DNA of 64,000 nucleotides from contig NC_087066.1 in assembly GCF_963678635.1 (NCBI RefSeq), forward strand, positions 67,653,477-67,717,476, read 5' to 3'. A program made the translations under genes and the position numbers. Under the pieces are notes generated by a model, which saw only the letters and a list, made by a program, of their open reading frames with translations, was not told where the DNA came from and did no database searches. The stretch is from Symsagittifera roscoffensis (Eukaryota; Xenacoelomorpha; Acoela; Convolutidae). Below, piece by piece: positions 32,901 to 44,812 of the stretch; within the stretch, counting starts at the first letter, position 1; the number at the start of each line of letters is the position of its first letter.

Positions 32901-35900
32901 CTGGCCTCAATTCAATTTGGAACGCATTAATTCGCTTCTTATTCGTTTTATAATTACGCAAATCATTGCACTTTAATTATCCCAAATTGGCCAGATTTTT
33001 GACGGCTCGTCATTTAAAAAAATCACAGGTGAAATTTTTTTCAAATTAGCTTAAGATAACAATATTACTCCGATGCTGAACAATACGAGCTGCTAAACAT
33101 ACCCACTTAAATAGCGTGAGGGCAAAAAATAAAGAAAAAAGAGAAGGGAAAAAATTGTTTCCCGAAAACATTTCGACTAATTGGGTGAATTTGGGTGAAT
33201 AATTGACAAAATTATTGAGAAAAATTAAGCGTGTGGGGAATACTTTGAAGAAAAAATGAAAAAAGCAAAATTTTTTTTCTCAATATAGTTTTCATATGTT
33301 TTTTTTAATTTTATCCCCCCACACGCTCTGTAAAACACTAAACATCTGTTTCGAGTCGCGTATTGTGATAAAAGGATTCAATTGCTGGCCTCAATTCAAT
33401 TTGGAACGCATTAATTCGCTTCTTACGCGTTTTATAATTTGGCAAATCATTGCACTTTAAATATCCTAAATTGGCCAAATTTTTAAAGGCCCGTCATATA
33501 AAAAACTCACAGGTGAAATTTTTTTTCAACTTAGCTTAAGATAACAATTTTACTCCGATGCTGAACAATACGAGCTGCTAAACATACCCACTTAAATAGC
33601 GTGAGTGCAAAAAATAAAGAAAAAAGAGAAAGGAAAAAATTGTTTTCCGAAAACATTTCGACTAATTAGGTGAATTTGCGTGAATAATTGACAAAATTAT
33701 TGAGAAAAATTAAGCGTGTGGGGAATACTTTGAAGAAAAAATGAAACAAGCAAAATTTTTTTCTCAATATAGTTTTCATATGTTTTTATTATTTTATCCC
33801 CCCACACGCTCTGTAAAACACTAAAGGTGTGTTTCGAGTCGCGTATTGTGATAAAAGGATTCAATTGCTGGCCTCAATTCAATTTGGAACGCATTAATTC
33901 GCTTCTTACGCGTTTTATAATTACGCAAATCATTGCACTTTAAATATTCCAAATTGGCCAGATTTTCGAAGGCCCGTCATTTAAAAAAACCACAGGTGAA
34001 AATTTTTTTCAAATTGGCTTAAGATAACAGTATTACTCCGATGCTGAACAATACGAGCTGCTAAACATACCCACTTAAATAGCGTGAGGGCAAAAAATAA
34101 AGAAAAAAGAGAAAGGAAAAAATTGTTTTCCGAAAACATTTCGACTAATTAGGTGAATTTGGGTGAATAATTGACAAAATTATTGAGAAAAATTAAGCGT
34201 GTGGGGAATACTTTGAAGAAAAATTGAGAAAAGCAAAATTTTTTTCTCAATATAGTTTTCATATGTTTTTATTAGTTTATCCCCCCACACGCTCTGTAAA
34301 ACACTAAAGGTGGTTTCGAGTCGCGTATTGTGATAAAAGGATTCAATTGCTGGCCTCAATTCAATTTGGAACGCAGTAATTCGCTTCTTACGCGTTTTAT
34401 AATTACGCAAATCATTGCACTTTAAATACACCAAATTGGCCAGATTTCTGAAGGCCCGTCATTGAAAAAAACACACAGGTGAAACGTTTTTCAAATTAGC
34501 TTAGGATAACAATATTACACCGATGCTGAACAATACGAGCTGCTAAACATACCCACTTAAATAGCGTGAGGGCAAAAAAAAGAAAAAAGAGAGGGAAAAA
34601 AATGTTTTCCGAAAACATTTCGACTAGTTGGGTGAATTTGGGTGAATAATTGACAAAATTATTGAGACAAATTAAGCGTGTGGGGAATACTTTGAAGAAA
34701 AAATGAAAAAAGCAAAATTTTTTTCTCAATATATTTTTCATATGTTTTTATTATTTTATCCCCCGACACGCTCTGTAAAACCCTAAACATGTGTTTCGAG
34801 TCGCGTATTGTGATAAAAGGAATCAATTGCTGGCCTCAATTCAATTTGGAACGCATTAATTCGCTTCTTACGCGTTTTATAATTTGGCAAATCATTGCAC
34901 TTTAAATATCCCAAATTGGCCAGATTTTTAAAGGCCCGACATTTAAAAAAAATCACAGGTGAATTTTTTTTTCAAATTAGCTTAAGATAACAATTTTACT
35001 CCGATGCTGAACAATACGAGCTGCTAAACATACCCACTTAAATAGCGTGAGGGCAAAAAAAAAGAAAAAAGAGAGGGAAAAAAATGTTTTCCGAAAACAT
35101 TTCGACTAGTTGGGTGAATTTGGGTGAATAATTGACAAAATTATTGAGACAAATTAAGTGTGTGGGGAATACTTTGAAGAAAAAATGAAAAAAGCAAAAT
35201 TTTTTTCTCAATATATTTTTCATATGTTTTTATTATTTTATCCCCCCACACGCTCTGTAAAACACTAAACATGTGTTTCGAGTCGCGTATTGTGATAAAA
35301 GGAATCAATTGCTGGCCTCAATTCAATTTGGAACGCATTAATTCGCTTCTTACGCGTTTTATAATTTGGCAAATCTTTGCACTTTAAATATCCCAAATTG
35401 GCCAGATTTTTAAAGGCCCGACATTTAAAAAAAATCACAGGTGAAATTTTTTTTCAAATTAGCTTAAGATAACAATTTTACTCCGATGCTGAACAATACG
35501 AGCTGCTAAACATACCCACTTAAATAGCGTGAGGGCAAAAAAAAGAAAAAAGAGAGGGAAAAAAATGTTTTCCGAAAACATTTCGACTAGTTGGGTGAAT
35601 TTGGGTGAATAATTGACAAAATTATTGAGACAAATTAAGTGTGTGGGGAATACTTTGAAGAAAAAATGAAAAAAGCAAAATTTTTTTCTCAATATGTTTT
35701 TCATATGTTTTTATTCCCCCCACACGCTCTGTAAAACACTAAACATGTGTTTCGAGTCGCGTATTGTGATAAAAGGAATCAATTGCTGGCCTCAATTCAA
35801 TTTGGAACGCATTAATTCGCTTCTTACGCGTTTTATAATTTGGCAAATCATTGCACTTTAAATATCCCAAATTGGCCAGATTTTTAAAGGCCCGACATTT

Positions 35901-38260
35901 AAAAAAAATCACAGGTGAAATTTTTTTTCAAATTAGCTTAAGATAACAATTTTACTCCGATGCTGAACAATACGAGCTGCTAAACATACCCACTTAAATA
36001 GCGTGAGGGCAAAAAAAAGAAAAAAGAGAGGGAAAAAAATGTTTTCCGAAAACATTTCGACTAGTTGGGTGAATTTGGGTGAATAATTGACAAAATTATT
36101 GAGACAAATTAAGTGTGTGGGGAATACTTTGAAGAAAAAATGAAAAAAGCAAAATTTTTTTCTCAATATGTTTTTCATATGTTTTTATTCCCCCCACACG
36201 CTCTGTAAAACACTAAACATGTGTTTCGAGTCGCGTATTGTGATAAAAGGAATCAATTGCTGGCCTCAATTCAATTTGCAACGCATTAATTCGCTTCTTA
36301 CGCGTTTTATAATTTGGCAAATCATTGCACTTTAAATATCCCAAATTGGCCAGATTTTTAAGGGCCCGACATTTAAAAAAAATCACAGGTGAAATTTTTT
36401 TTCAAATTAGCTTAAGATAACAATTTTACTCCGATGCTGAACAATACGAGCTGCTAAACATACCCACTTAAATAGCGTGAGGGCAAGAAATAAAGAAAAA
36501 AGAGAAAGGAAAAAATTGTTTTCCGAAAACATTTCGACTAATTAGGTGAATTTGGGTGAATAATTGACAAAATTATTGAGAAAAATTAAGCGTGTGGGGA
36601 ATACTTTGAAGAAAAAATGAAACAAGCAAATTTTTTTCTCAATATAGTTTTCATATGTTTTTATATTTTTATCCCCCCACACGCTCTGTAAAACACTAAA
36701 GGTGTGTTTCGAGTCGCGTATTGTGATAAAAGGATTCAATTGCTGGCCTCAATTCAATTTGGAACGGACTAATTCGCTTCTTACGCGTTTTATAATTACG
36801 CAAATTATTGCACTTTAAATATCCCAAATTGGCCAGATTTTCGAAGGCCCGTCATTTAAAAAAACTACAGGTGAATATTTTTTTCAAATTAGCTTAAGAT
36901 AACAGTATTGCTCCGATGCTGAACAGTACGAGCTGCTAAACATACCCACTTAAATAGCGTGAGGACAAAAAATAAAGAAAAAAGAGAAAGGAAAAAATTG
37001 TTTTCCGAAAACATTTTGACTAATTAGGTGAATTTGGGTGAATAATTGACAAAATTATTGAGAAAAAATAAGCGTGTGGGGAATACTTTGAAGAAAATAT
37101 GAAAAAAGCAAAATTTTTTTCTCAATATAGTTTTCATATGTTTTTATTATTTTATCCCCCCACACGCTCTGTAAAACACTAAACATGTGTTTCGAGTCGC
37201 GTATTGTGATAAAAGGATTCAATTGCTGGCCTCAGTTCAATTTGGAACGCATTAATTCGCTTCTTACGCGTTTTATAATTTGGCAAATCATTGCACTTTA
37301 ATTATCCCAAATTGGCCAGATTTTTAAAGGCCCGTCATTTAAAAAAAATCACGGGTGATTTTTTTTTTCAAATTAGCTTAAGACAACAATATTACTCCGA
37401 TTCTGAACAATATGAGCTGCTAAACATACCCACTTAAATAGCGTGAGGGCAAAAAATAAAGAAAAAAGAGAAAGGAAAAAATTGTTTTCCGAAAACTTTT
37501 TGACTAATAAGGTGAATTTGGGTGAATAAGTGACAAAATTATTGAGAAAAATTAAGCGTGTGGGGAATACTTTGAAGAAAAAATGAAAAAAGCAAAATTT
37601 TTTTCTCAATATAATTTTCATATTTCTTTAATATTTTATCTCCCCACACGCTCTGTAAAACACTAAAGGTGTGTTTCGAGTCGCGTATTGTGATAAAAGG
37701 ATTCAATTGCTGGCCTCAATTCAATTTGGAACGGAGTAATTCGCTTCTTACGCGTTTTATAATTACGCAAATCATTGCACTTTAAATATCCCAAATTGGC
37801 CAGATTTTTGAAGGCCCGTCATTAAAAAAAAAACACAGGTGAAATTTTTTTTCAAATTAGCTTAAGATAACAATATTACTCCGATGCTGAACAATACGAG
37901 CTGCTAAACATACCCACTTAAATAGCGTGAGGGCAAAAAATAAAGAAAAAAGAGAGGGAAAAAAATTGTTTTCCGAAAACATTTCGACTAATTGGGTGAA
38001 TTTGGGTGAATAATTGACAAAATTATTGAGAAAAATTAAGCGTGTGGGGAATACTTTGAAGAAAAAAAGAAAAAAGCAAAATTTTTTTCTCAATATAGTT
38101 TTCATATGTTTTTATTATTTTATCCCTCCGCAAGCTCTGTAAAACACTAAAGGTGTGTTTCGAGTCGCGTATTGTGATAATAGGATTAAATTGCTGGCCA
38201 CAGTTCCAGTTGGAACGCATTAACTCGATTCATACGTGTTTTATAATTACGCAAAAAATT
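26931..38260. repeat. ~480-bp satellite array, about 23 monomers
   Basis: The landmark CACACGCTCTGTAAAACACT recurs near 27,040, 27,527, 28,005, 28,487, 28,968 and so on to 38,131, at intervals of about 470-490 bases. Monomers are highly similar. Each contains a forward family-1 block (CCCCACACGC, GCCTCAATTCAATTTGGAAC, ATCCCAAATTGGCCAGA, TTAAGATAACAAT) and a reverse block (GCTGCTAAACATACCCACTT, ATTTCGACTAATTAGG, TGACAAAATTATTGAG, AAGCGTGTGGGGAA), so the unit itself is an imperfect inverted pair. Two linked subtypes exist: AAGGTGTG with ATTACGC, and AACATSTG with ATTTGGC. Local blocks are nearly identical (three at about 32.1-33.2 kb; four at about 34.5-36.2 kb). Every monomer yields the same 60-82-codon minus-strand frame, which I regard as a by-product. 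Confidence 0.95.
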
Positions 38261-38485
38261 GCAGTTAGCAAGATTAGCAATTTTTAAACACCCGTAATTT
38301 TACAATAGATAATGAGAGGTGAATTATATTTTTTAATTTGAGCTGAAAATAACACTATCTCTCAAATGGTATAAGCAATTCCATCAAAAAAGTTTATTTA
38401 ATAAGTCAAAAACTGACTGAATAAAAAAACCACAACAAGCATAAATATTTCTCTTTTTTTTTCTACGAAAGTTGGAACAAAATTC
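38261..38485 (+). repeat. Right boundary of satellite: family 1 arm, forward orientation
   Basis: The last monomer degrades after TTTTATAATTACGC and continues without a break into family-1 terminal sequence (CACCCGTAATTTTAC, GAGAGGTGAA, TTTGAGCTGAAAATAAC, CATAAATATTTCTC). It ends at the CTACGAAAGTTGGAACAAAA terminus near 38,481. The same terminus, inverted, bounds the left side at 26,540, so the whole 11.9-kb block has inverted ends. Confidence 0.75.
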
Positions 38486-40556
38486 GCGCGAGTTTTTGGG
38501 AGCCGAACACATGTTGATTTGAAAGATCATTTAATGTATAAAGATCTGCGTGTATAAGTGAGTAATGAAAATTGACATGTCTACAAAAATTTCAAGTTTT
38601 TTCTTCTGGTTTTTGATTTTACTTATAACGTTATGATCTGTTACACTGTCGTAGAAAAACTACAAAATTTCGATCAAATTGTGTTACAAAAAACATTTCT
38701 CAGCCAAAATTTTCTGAGCCATCACTGACTCGTCTCCGTTAAGTATGCAGTCAAAATTTTTCGGTTATGGTGATCAATTGTTAATGTTTTCAAGAAAAAG
38801 GACTGTGACTCAAGTTTCGAAGTTTTGCTGAAAACCTTATTAAAAGTTTTTGTTTTCCTAGACATGATTAAGTTTTTTCGTGTACGTGAAGCATAATTCG
38901 GGTCTCTCATTCAAGGAATATTTTAGTTTCTATATTTTCTTTTTTTTCGAGAAATGAAAGAAAACTCATATGAGAACCAGATCAAGCATCACATTTTTCA
39001 TTAGAATTTATTAGAAATGATTTCAAAGAGTGATTGAGTTTGAGCTCGTATGTGCTTCAAAATAAGCTATAAGTCTTTTCCGGTTAACAACTTGTCTAGA
39101 AGAAGTATCATTCTGGCATTATCACTTCTTTCACTTTTGGAACTATTGATTTCCTTCACATGTTCCTTGAGTTCCTTCATCGTTTAGTATCTTGTAAGGT
39201 TCGTATTGGTACACATAGTTTAATTTCAAAGTTTTCTGATTAGATTTTGAAGTTATTGTGTAAAAAATTTAAATTCTGTCAGGTTGATTTTTTTCGGCTA
39301 AACGTCAGTTTCAGTACTCACATATTGTATAAAAAAATAGCTTTATGCTATTTCGGTGATTTTTTTATCTGGAAAAAAAAACATTTATATCGTTTTTGGT
39401 CGTCATTTTCCTGAACAAAACTAATATGCTTTGACTAGAACACTAACCAGTTAGTAGAAAACAGAGAAATTATAAGGTACTTTCTAAATGAATAACTTTT
39501 TGAAATAATGATACTCGCTTCAATTTCCCTCCGCTTGTTGCTGAATTTTTTCCTCCAACTTCCAAAAAATATTTTTTTTATTGTTTTTAATATTAAAATC
39601 TTGACATCGCTAAGTTTTCTTGGAAACTTAGTTTCTGTATTTAACGACAACTTAAGACAGTTCTAAAATGTTCGAATTCTGAAACTAAAACATACCGGAT
39701 TACAAAATTGTTTCTGTTTTCAAAAGTCGGAACTATAACACTTCTGTCGTTTGTAATTGAACGTTTTGTGGACATTTTTTAAAAAAAAATCAGCACACCA
39801 GTTGACATGGAACTAGATTTTTTACCAATTGTTCCCAAATCATTTTGTGTTTTTATTTTTCTGTCATCTATAATTTGTCTTTCGCTTTATAATTCTCAAC
39901 GTCCTGATTTTTTTCCATCGGAATTTTGTTGTTGAATTGTAAATGCATCTTAGCGTATAAATCTAAATGATTTCGCAAAACGAATGTTTCCTCAAATGTT
40001 TCCTTAATTACTTTTATACTTCTGTCTTTTCAACAAATTTTTTGAACCGTATTGAATAACGCGCTCGCCGAAAAATGAGGGTGCAAAACTTGTAAAGTTA
40101 TGTTTTTTGACTTTACAGGTTACCGGTTAAGTTTGGAAGCGTTATCTTCTTTTTAAAATGATTAGCATCTGCTTAGATCGCCATTATTTTTGCAACTTCA
40201 AGCACTTTTCTGCAGCTCCAGTTACAGTGAGAGTGCCAAAAAATTGAGTAGATAATAAGACAAATATGAGCATGAAAAATTTTCTTTTTGAGATTACTGA
40301 TTTTAAAATCTGTATAAAAGTTTAATCGAAGTTGATTTAGTTTTAAGGAAATCGTAAGACCAAGAAAATGATTTTAATTGTTCTGAATAAGTCTGCAAAG
40401 GGTTTTAAATACAATTTTGTTTAGCTCATTCAGCTCAATACAAAAGTTCGTTTCGTTTCATGAGTAATGCAAAGCGCCTTTTGTCATCGTGTCAAGAATT
40501 TCGCTCTGATAGTACTCGTTTATTTAATAGTTTAAATTAAAATGGTTCAATTCGCT
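38486..40556. other. No gene seen
   Basis: AT-rich sequence with a few short ORFs (for example minus 38,722-38,910 and 39,435-39,650) rich in Lys, Ser and Thr and without motifs. No repeat of other parts of the window was noticed. Confidence 0.35.
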
Positions 40557-41275
40557 GTCAGTTGATGATTGCCTAACAACTGTAGGAGGATTCGTGTCAC
40601 GAAGAGGATACCCCGGCATCATAGTTTCCGAACACGCCCGCAATTTTGTAGGAACAGAATTGGAGCATACAGACAACAACTATGTGAAGCAATATCTCGC
40701 AGAAATGAATGTTGAATCCACCATCAGCAACGCACTACAGAGGAGTCTGGAATCGACTGATTTAGACAGCATAAAGAACACTACCAATCATTTTAGGAAG
40801 TGAACGCCTAACCGACACAACATTCACAACATTAGTAGTGGAAACCGAAGCACTACTGAAATCAAGACCGATCACCAAACTCTCAGAGGACATCAACGAC
40901 AACGAACTGTTAACCCTTAACTACATTTTGCTACGCAGAGGATACACAAACATGCGACCAGAAACCCCTAAAAACTTTCAGGTTTCGGCATCAATAGTTC
41001 TCGTACAACTCAAACGATTTAGTATCACTTCTGAAAGAGACTTCTTAAGGAAAACGTATCAGATCTGATCAATAGATACAAGACGTGGTTCAACTCAAAG
41101 AAGTAGAGTTGTTTGGGTGTACGTTGAGAACACACCACGCGGAATATAACCCTTAGAAAGGATCGTGGCTTCCATCCCAGTAAGTGACAGGCTATCCCGT
41201 CACTTTGACGTCAAAACTGTTCCAGTAGTTTTGCGAAGACCAGCGATAAAGTCTTGCTGTGCATGAGGAAAGATT
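40557..41275 (+). pseudogene. BEL/Pao-type integrase relic
   Basis: A first open segment (to 40,803) reads like the integrase core after the first catalytic Asp: SRRGYPGIIVSEHARNFVG, where the expected Asp of the IxSDN motif is Glu-like here. After a stop and a frame change, the next segment carries VETEALLKSRPITKLSED and LNYILLRRG, the classic BEL/Pao stretch (E..LNSRPLT..SDD, L.P..LL). Further on, ENTPRG, PL.RIV, FDVKT and LRRPAIK match the C-terminal integrase module but are broken by several stops. It is an isolated, decayed fragment of about 700 bases with no RT or LTR seen nearby. Confident as a family call, dead as a gene. Confidence 0.8.
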
Positions 41276-41781
41276 GCAAACTAGAAACACTCAACAAACT
41301 TCAACTGATTGAACCTTAAGTAATCATGGTTCCATTACCTACTTAAAAGAGTAATTTTGGTGACTTTCTTTGTGCCTCTTACAGACCATGCTCCCCCGAG
41401 AGTGTTCATAATTTCCTAACTTCGAAATTTTTCTGATGATTTTTTTTGATTTGTGAGTTGGATTTTGTAAGTGTTTCACACAAAAAGTTGTAACAAACTG
41501 ATTTGCAGCTTGCCTACATTTGCATACTTTTAATTAAACACTGAATCAAAACATTTCGAAAGATTAAAAAACGAAGAACCACAATAGTATTCTTTTGATT
41601 TTGAAATCATAGTACTTCATCGCATATACTTAGTGAGATATTCGACTTTAGTTTAAGGTATACAAGACCAGCGTACCTTCAACACACTCATCTGAATTCG
41701 AAACTACTATTTAAATTTTGATACAAACTTGAGGAAAATCATCTTGTTTATAGGCTATCTCCACCAAGATAAAAATCAAGC
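41276..41781. other. No gene seen
   Basis: AT-rich, with no ORF of note and no clear repeats. It may include the 3' remainder of the BEL/Pao element. Confidence 0.3.
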
Positions 41782-42345
41782 AAGGATAGCCGGTTACTGA
41801 GCAAGTACCACAGAATGTGCCAAGCACAGTCTTAAAAGTAATTATAAAAGTTTTTTCAAATTGTTGTCGTTTTTTTTTCTGCATGTTATGATAAAGACAT
41901 CAGAACGAAAAAGTAAAATTAGGCATATTTGACAGTGATAGTAAAATAGTTCAATTGGAAAACAGTTTTTTCAGAAAATTGACAGACGTTTTTTGAGTTT
42001 CAAAGTTTTTGATTCCCAAAATTGCGCTAAAAAATTTCAAAAACTACTTTTACTTGAGTAAAACTAAGTTTTCGCGGCTTCAATTAAGATTAAATAAGCT
42101 ATTGTAAGCCGACACGGTCACCTTATCAGCTCAAAATTAGACCAAAAATCAAAAATCTCAACTGGTTTTTCTCGACACTAGAAAAAATTTTGAGATATTT
42201 TAAATGTGGTTCGAATCACGACTTTATAATGATATGTCAATTAACCCAGTCTGATGATTTTTGTGGTATCTAATTTTCTGATTTTGCGTGGAAAACAAAA
42301 AAACGTAAGCGCACCCGAATACAAAGTTCCTTTCCATTTTAAATG
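41782..42345 (+). repeat. Family 2 dispersed element, forward copy
   Basis: It begins AAGGATAGCCGGTTACTGAG with an adjacent stem (AGCAAGTACCACAG, degenerate here), continues through GTCGTTTTTTTTTCTGCATG and ATGATAAAGACATCA, and ends with GGAAAACAAAAAAACG and CACCCGAATACAAAGTTCC. The copies at 55.2-55.9 kb and 62.5-63.0 kb show the same order in reverse complement. Non-coding; a non-autonomous mobile element by inference. Confidence 0.65.
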
Positions 42346-42698
42346 GTCGAAACAATAATGACTTAATGGAAACTAATTTTTATACCATTGAAACTGTGCG
42401 TGATACCTCAAGTTGTCCAGGTTTGCAGCATTAAAAACTATGTGTGACTCATACACTTCTCGCGGAAAATAAAACAAATATTCAATGGTCTCAATGGATC
42501 TCAAAGAAAAACGGTAATGTTACGAGATCAACATTGAGGAATATTTTAGGTTGATCTGACCGTATATAGTCCTGTTAGCAATAAATATCTACAAACTAGT
42601 TTTGAAATTTGATTGGCGAAGCTGAATTTAATGCAAATTTCCTTTTTTGTCTATAAAAAAAAACTAAAAAAAAGAGAAAAGAACATTTTTTTTCCTAA

Positions 42699-42950
42699 TT
42701 ATTCACATGAAATATGACAGTGTTCTGAACAATCGGGTGGTACTGGACAGTTACCGGCTCTTCTTGTTTTCGTAATATTAATTTCTACATAGCCTAAGTT
42801 TTTTAAGCGACGAACCCGGTTACATAAGGAGGAAGAAAATGTGATGTGGTTACCTGATGTGGTCGGCGTTTTTCTCACATTGATTCCTGGGGCCGGTGAT
42901 GATAAAGGGACAAAAAACGGCGTCGAAGAGCTATAACGTATTCTATTCAT
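42699..42950 (-). CDS. Hypothetical small ORF or exon
   Basis: ATG at 42,948-42,950; 83 codons to TAA-type stop at 42,699-42,701, in a patch of balanced base composition inside AT-rich DNA. The product has a Ser/Pro-rich start (SSSTPFFVPLSSPAPG), an Arg-rich middle (CNRVRRLKNLG) and a Cys-rich end (CPVPPDCSEHCHISCE). A possible acceptor (TTCAAATCACAG) precedes the ATG. No motif is recognised and no poly(A) signal is seen downstream. It could equally be a chance frame in a transposon fragment. Confidence 0.25.
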   Translation of the reverse strand: MNRIRYSSSTPFFVPLSSPAPGINVRKTPTTSGNHITFSSSLCNRVRRLKNLGYVEINITKTRRAGNCPVPPDCSEHCHISCE

Positions 42951-44616
42951 GACTATCTGTGATTTGAATAGAAAACATACATGAAAATGAAAAATAAAGG
43001 AAAAAAATAATGAAAAAAAAACTTGAATGAAAAAAAAGGGTTAAAAAACTTCAAGATTTATTTAGCCAGCTATAATCACCGATGCATCAATAATGAACTG
43101 AAGAAAAGTTATGACAAGAAAGTCGATTTATTGAATATCCAGACACGGGCTCATTCGAGGGTGAAATTGTGTCATAACTGCGACGAGGATGCAAAACCAC
43201 ATCCAGATTTATAGCAACTTGAGAAGACATGAAGAAGGAAGCAGCGCTCAAATGGAAATAAGTAATGTAATAACTGTCTGGTGTGATAAGTATTTACGAT
43301 TTCCAGTATGCCTTCATCAATTTATTGTTATTGAATAGAGAGAGGGAGAGGGGGGCTTGAAATCATTGAGAAATGGGTCGACTCAATTGTTTTTGTCTGC
43401 TAAAATCTGTTGACGGGGAAAGGAGGAAATTGGTTGTAGCATAATTTATTAACAAGAGCAAACAAATGTTTCCTTGTGGAGTAATGCATGTCTAAATTCA
43501 AAAGAGAGCAGGTTTGACGTAATCGGGTTCTAAAATAAGGTTTGATGTCTTTTTTTCATCAGAAATTCTAATTTTTGATGCACAAAAAATATATGGACTG
43601 CAGCTGAAAACGCACAATGAAAGAGATTTATGGATACTGAAACATACAAAATGAAGTAGTCTTAAGCCTTTTTTGTAATAAAGACTGAAAAAAAGGATTA
43701 ATCTTATTACTTGATGTGATAGAATTTATTTGGCCCATTCATTGCTGATAACCGAATCACAGAAGTTCAAAAGCATAGTAATGAATTAGTAAATAGAGCT
43801 CCTGTAATTGAAAAGAAAAAGGCGTCAAGTAGTTCAAAGGAGAAGGTGATTTGAATTGTTCAAAAAAACAGGAACCAGGAGTCAATAAAAAGACGGAACT
43901 ATGGCTATATCATGCGCTTTTGCATCCAAATAAACAATGGCAATGCTGCTTCCTCGTGGTGACACCATTAACCATTGAAAAATCACCTCTGCAAGCGATT
44001 CAATCAGTAATTGTAATTGCATTTATAAGCACTATACAATTTTAGCTACTACTAAGGCAGCATTTTTTTATCCGTGAGAGTTTCTTTTCAATTTCTCTCT
44101 GATACTTTTTTGTCACCATTTTTTTAATTACCATTTTTTGGAACTTTCAATGGCCACAGAACAAATGAAAATTTTCTTAATTGCATGGTTTTTGCTCCAG
44201 GTTGTATTTCGAGACAATTAGAATAGAATCATAGCATCAAGTGAATGGAGCTGGGAAATTTGGCCTCTGGGTGAGAGTTTCTGGACTGATTATACAGACA
44301 TATATAGTTCTCAACACCCAAGTTAGACTAATTGAATTAGAACCAGCACCTCGGTCTGGAATTTAGCTGGGCTATAAATGTAATCACAATTACCACATGC
44401 TTTACTGGACGAGAGTGGTGATGTCAGAAGGCGCCAAGGTGTTTTAAAAAATATATATACAAAATGAAGTAGCAAAAAGGCCACATGCTTTCGTATTTAT
44501 ATATCGTCTTTTTTCCCCTTCTAATTGAATTTCAAGCTGATCCGATTTTGCTAAATGGCTCGTGATTTCATATTATGAGAACTTTTCGTGGAACAGAATT
44601 GTTTCCATGCTTAAAA
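42951..44616. other. No gene seen
   Basis: A purine-rich AT segment with short frames at about 43,023-43,214 and 43,851-44,045 that lack coding character. A short ATG frame with a signal-peptide-like sequence ending at a CAG/GT (44,150-44,200) was considered and not called. Confidence 0.3.
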
Positions 44617-44800
44617 AGGATAGCTGGTTGCTGTGCGAGTAGCACAGAAAATTTTGACCACAATAACAAATAAAAAAAAAACATTTGTTTTTCAAAAATT
44701 GGGTCGTTTTTGTTCTTCGTATGATGAAAGGATCTCAACGAAAGTTTAGAACTTTTTTTATGACCTTTCGATAATGGAGCTATTGGAATAACTAACTATT
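44617..44800 (+). repeat. Family 2 dispersed element, partial
   Basis: It starts AAGGATAGCTGGTTGCTGTG, with a perfect CTGTGC/GCACAG stem around GAGTA. It continues GTCGTTTTTGTTCTTCGTATG and ATGAAAGGATCTCAACG, matching the start of the copy at 41,782, then fades. Confidence 0.6.
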
Positions 44801-44812
44801 CGATAGTAACAG

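Noticed and set aside
29312-38220. Repeated 60-82-codon minus-strand frames in every satellite monomer (Phe/Lys-rich)
   Set aside because: They recur only because the monomer recurs; start and stop positions vary, composition is homopolymer-driven, and indels between monomers are not in multiples of three.
26931-38260. CRISPR-like interpretation of the array
   Set aside because: Period is about 480 bases with near-identical full units and no short repeat/unique spacer structure; the sequence is eukaryotic.
44150-44200. Possible first exon: ATG, hydrophobic leader, CAG/GTTGTA donor
   Set aside because: Only 17 codons, weak donor, and no downstream exon in a matching phase was found.
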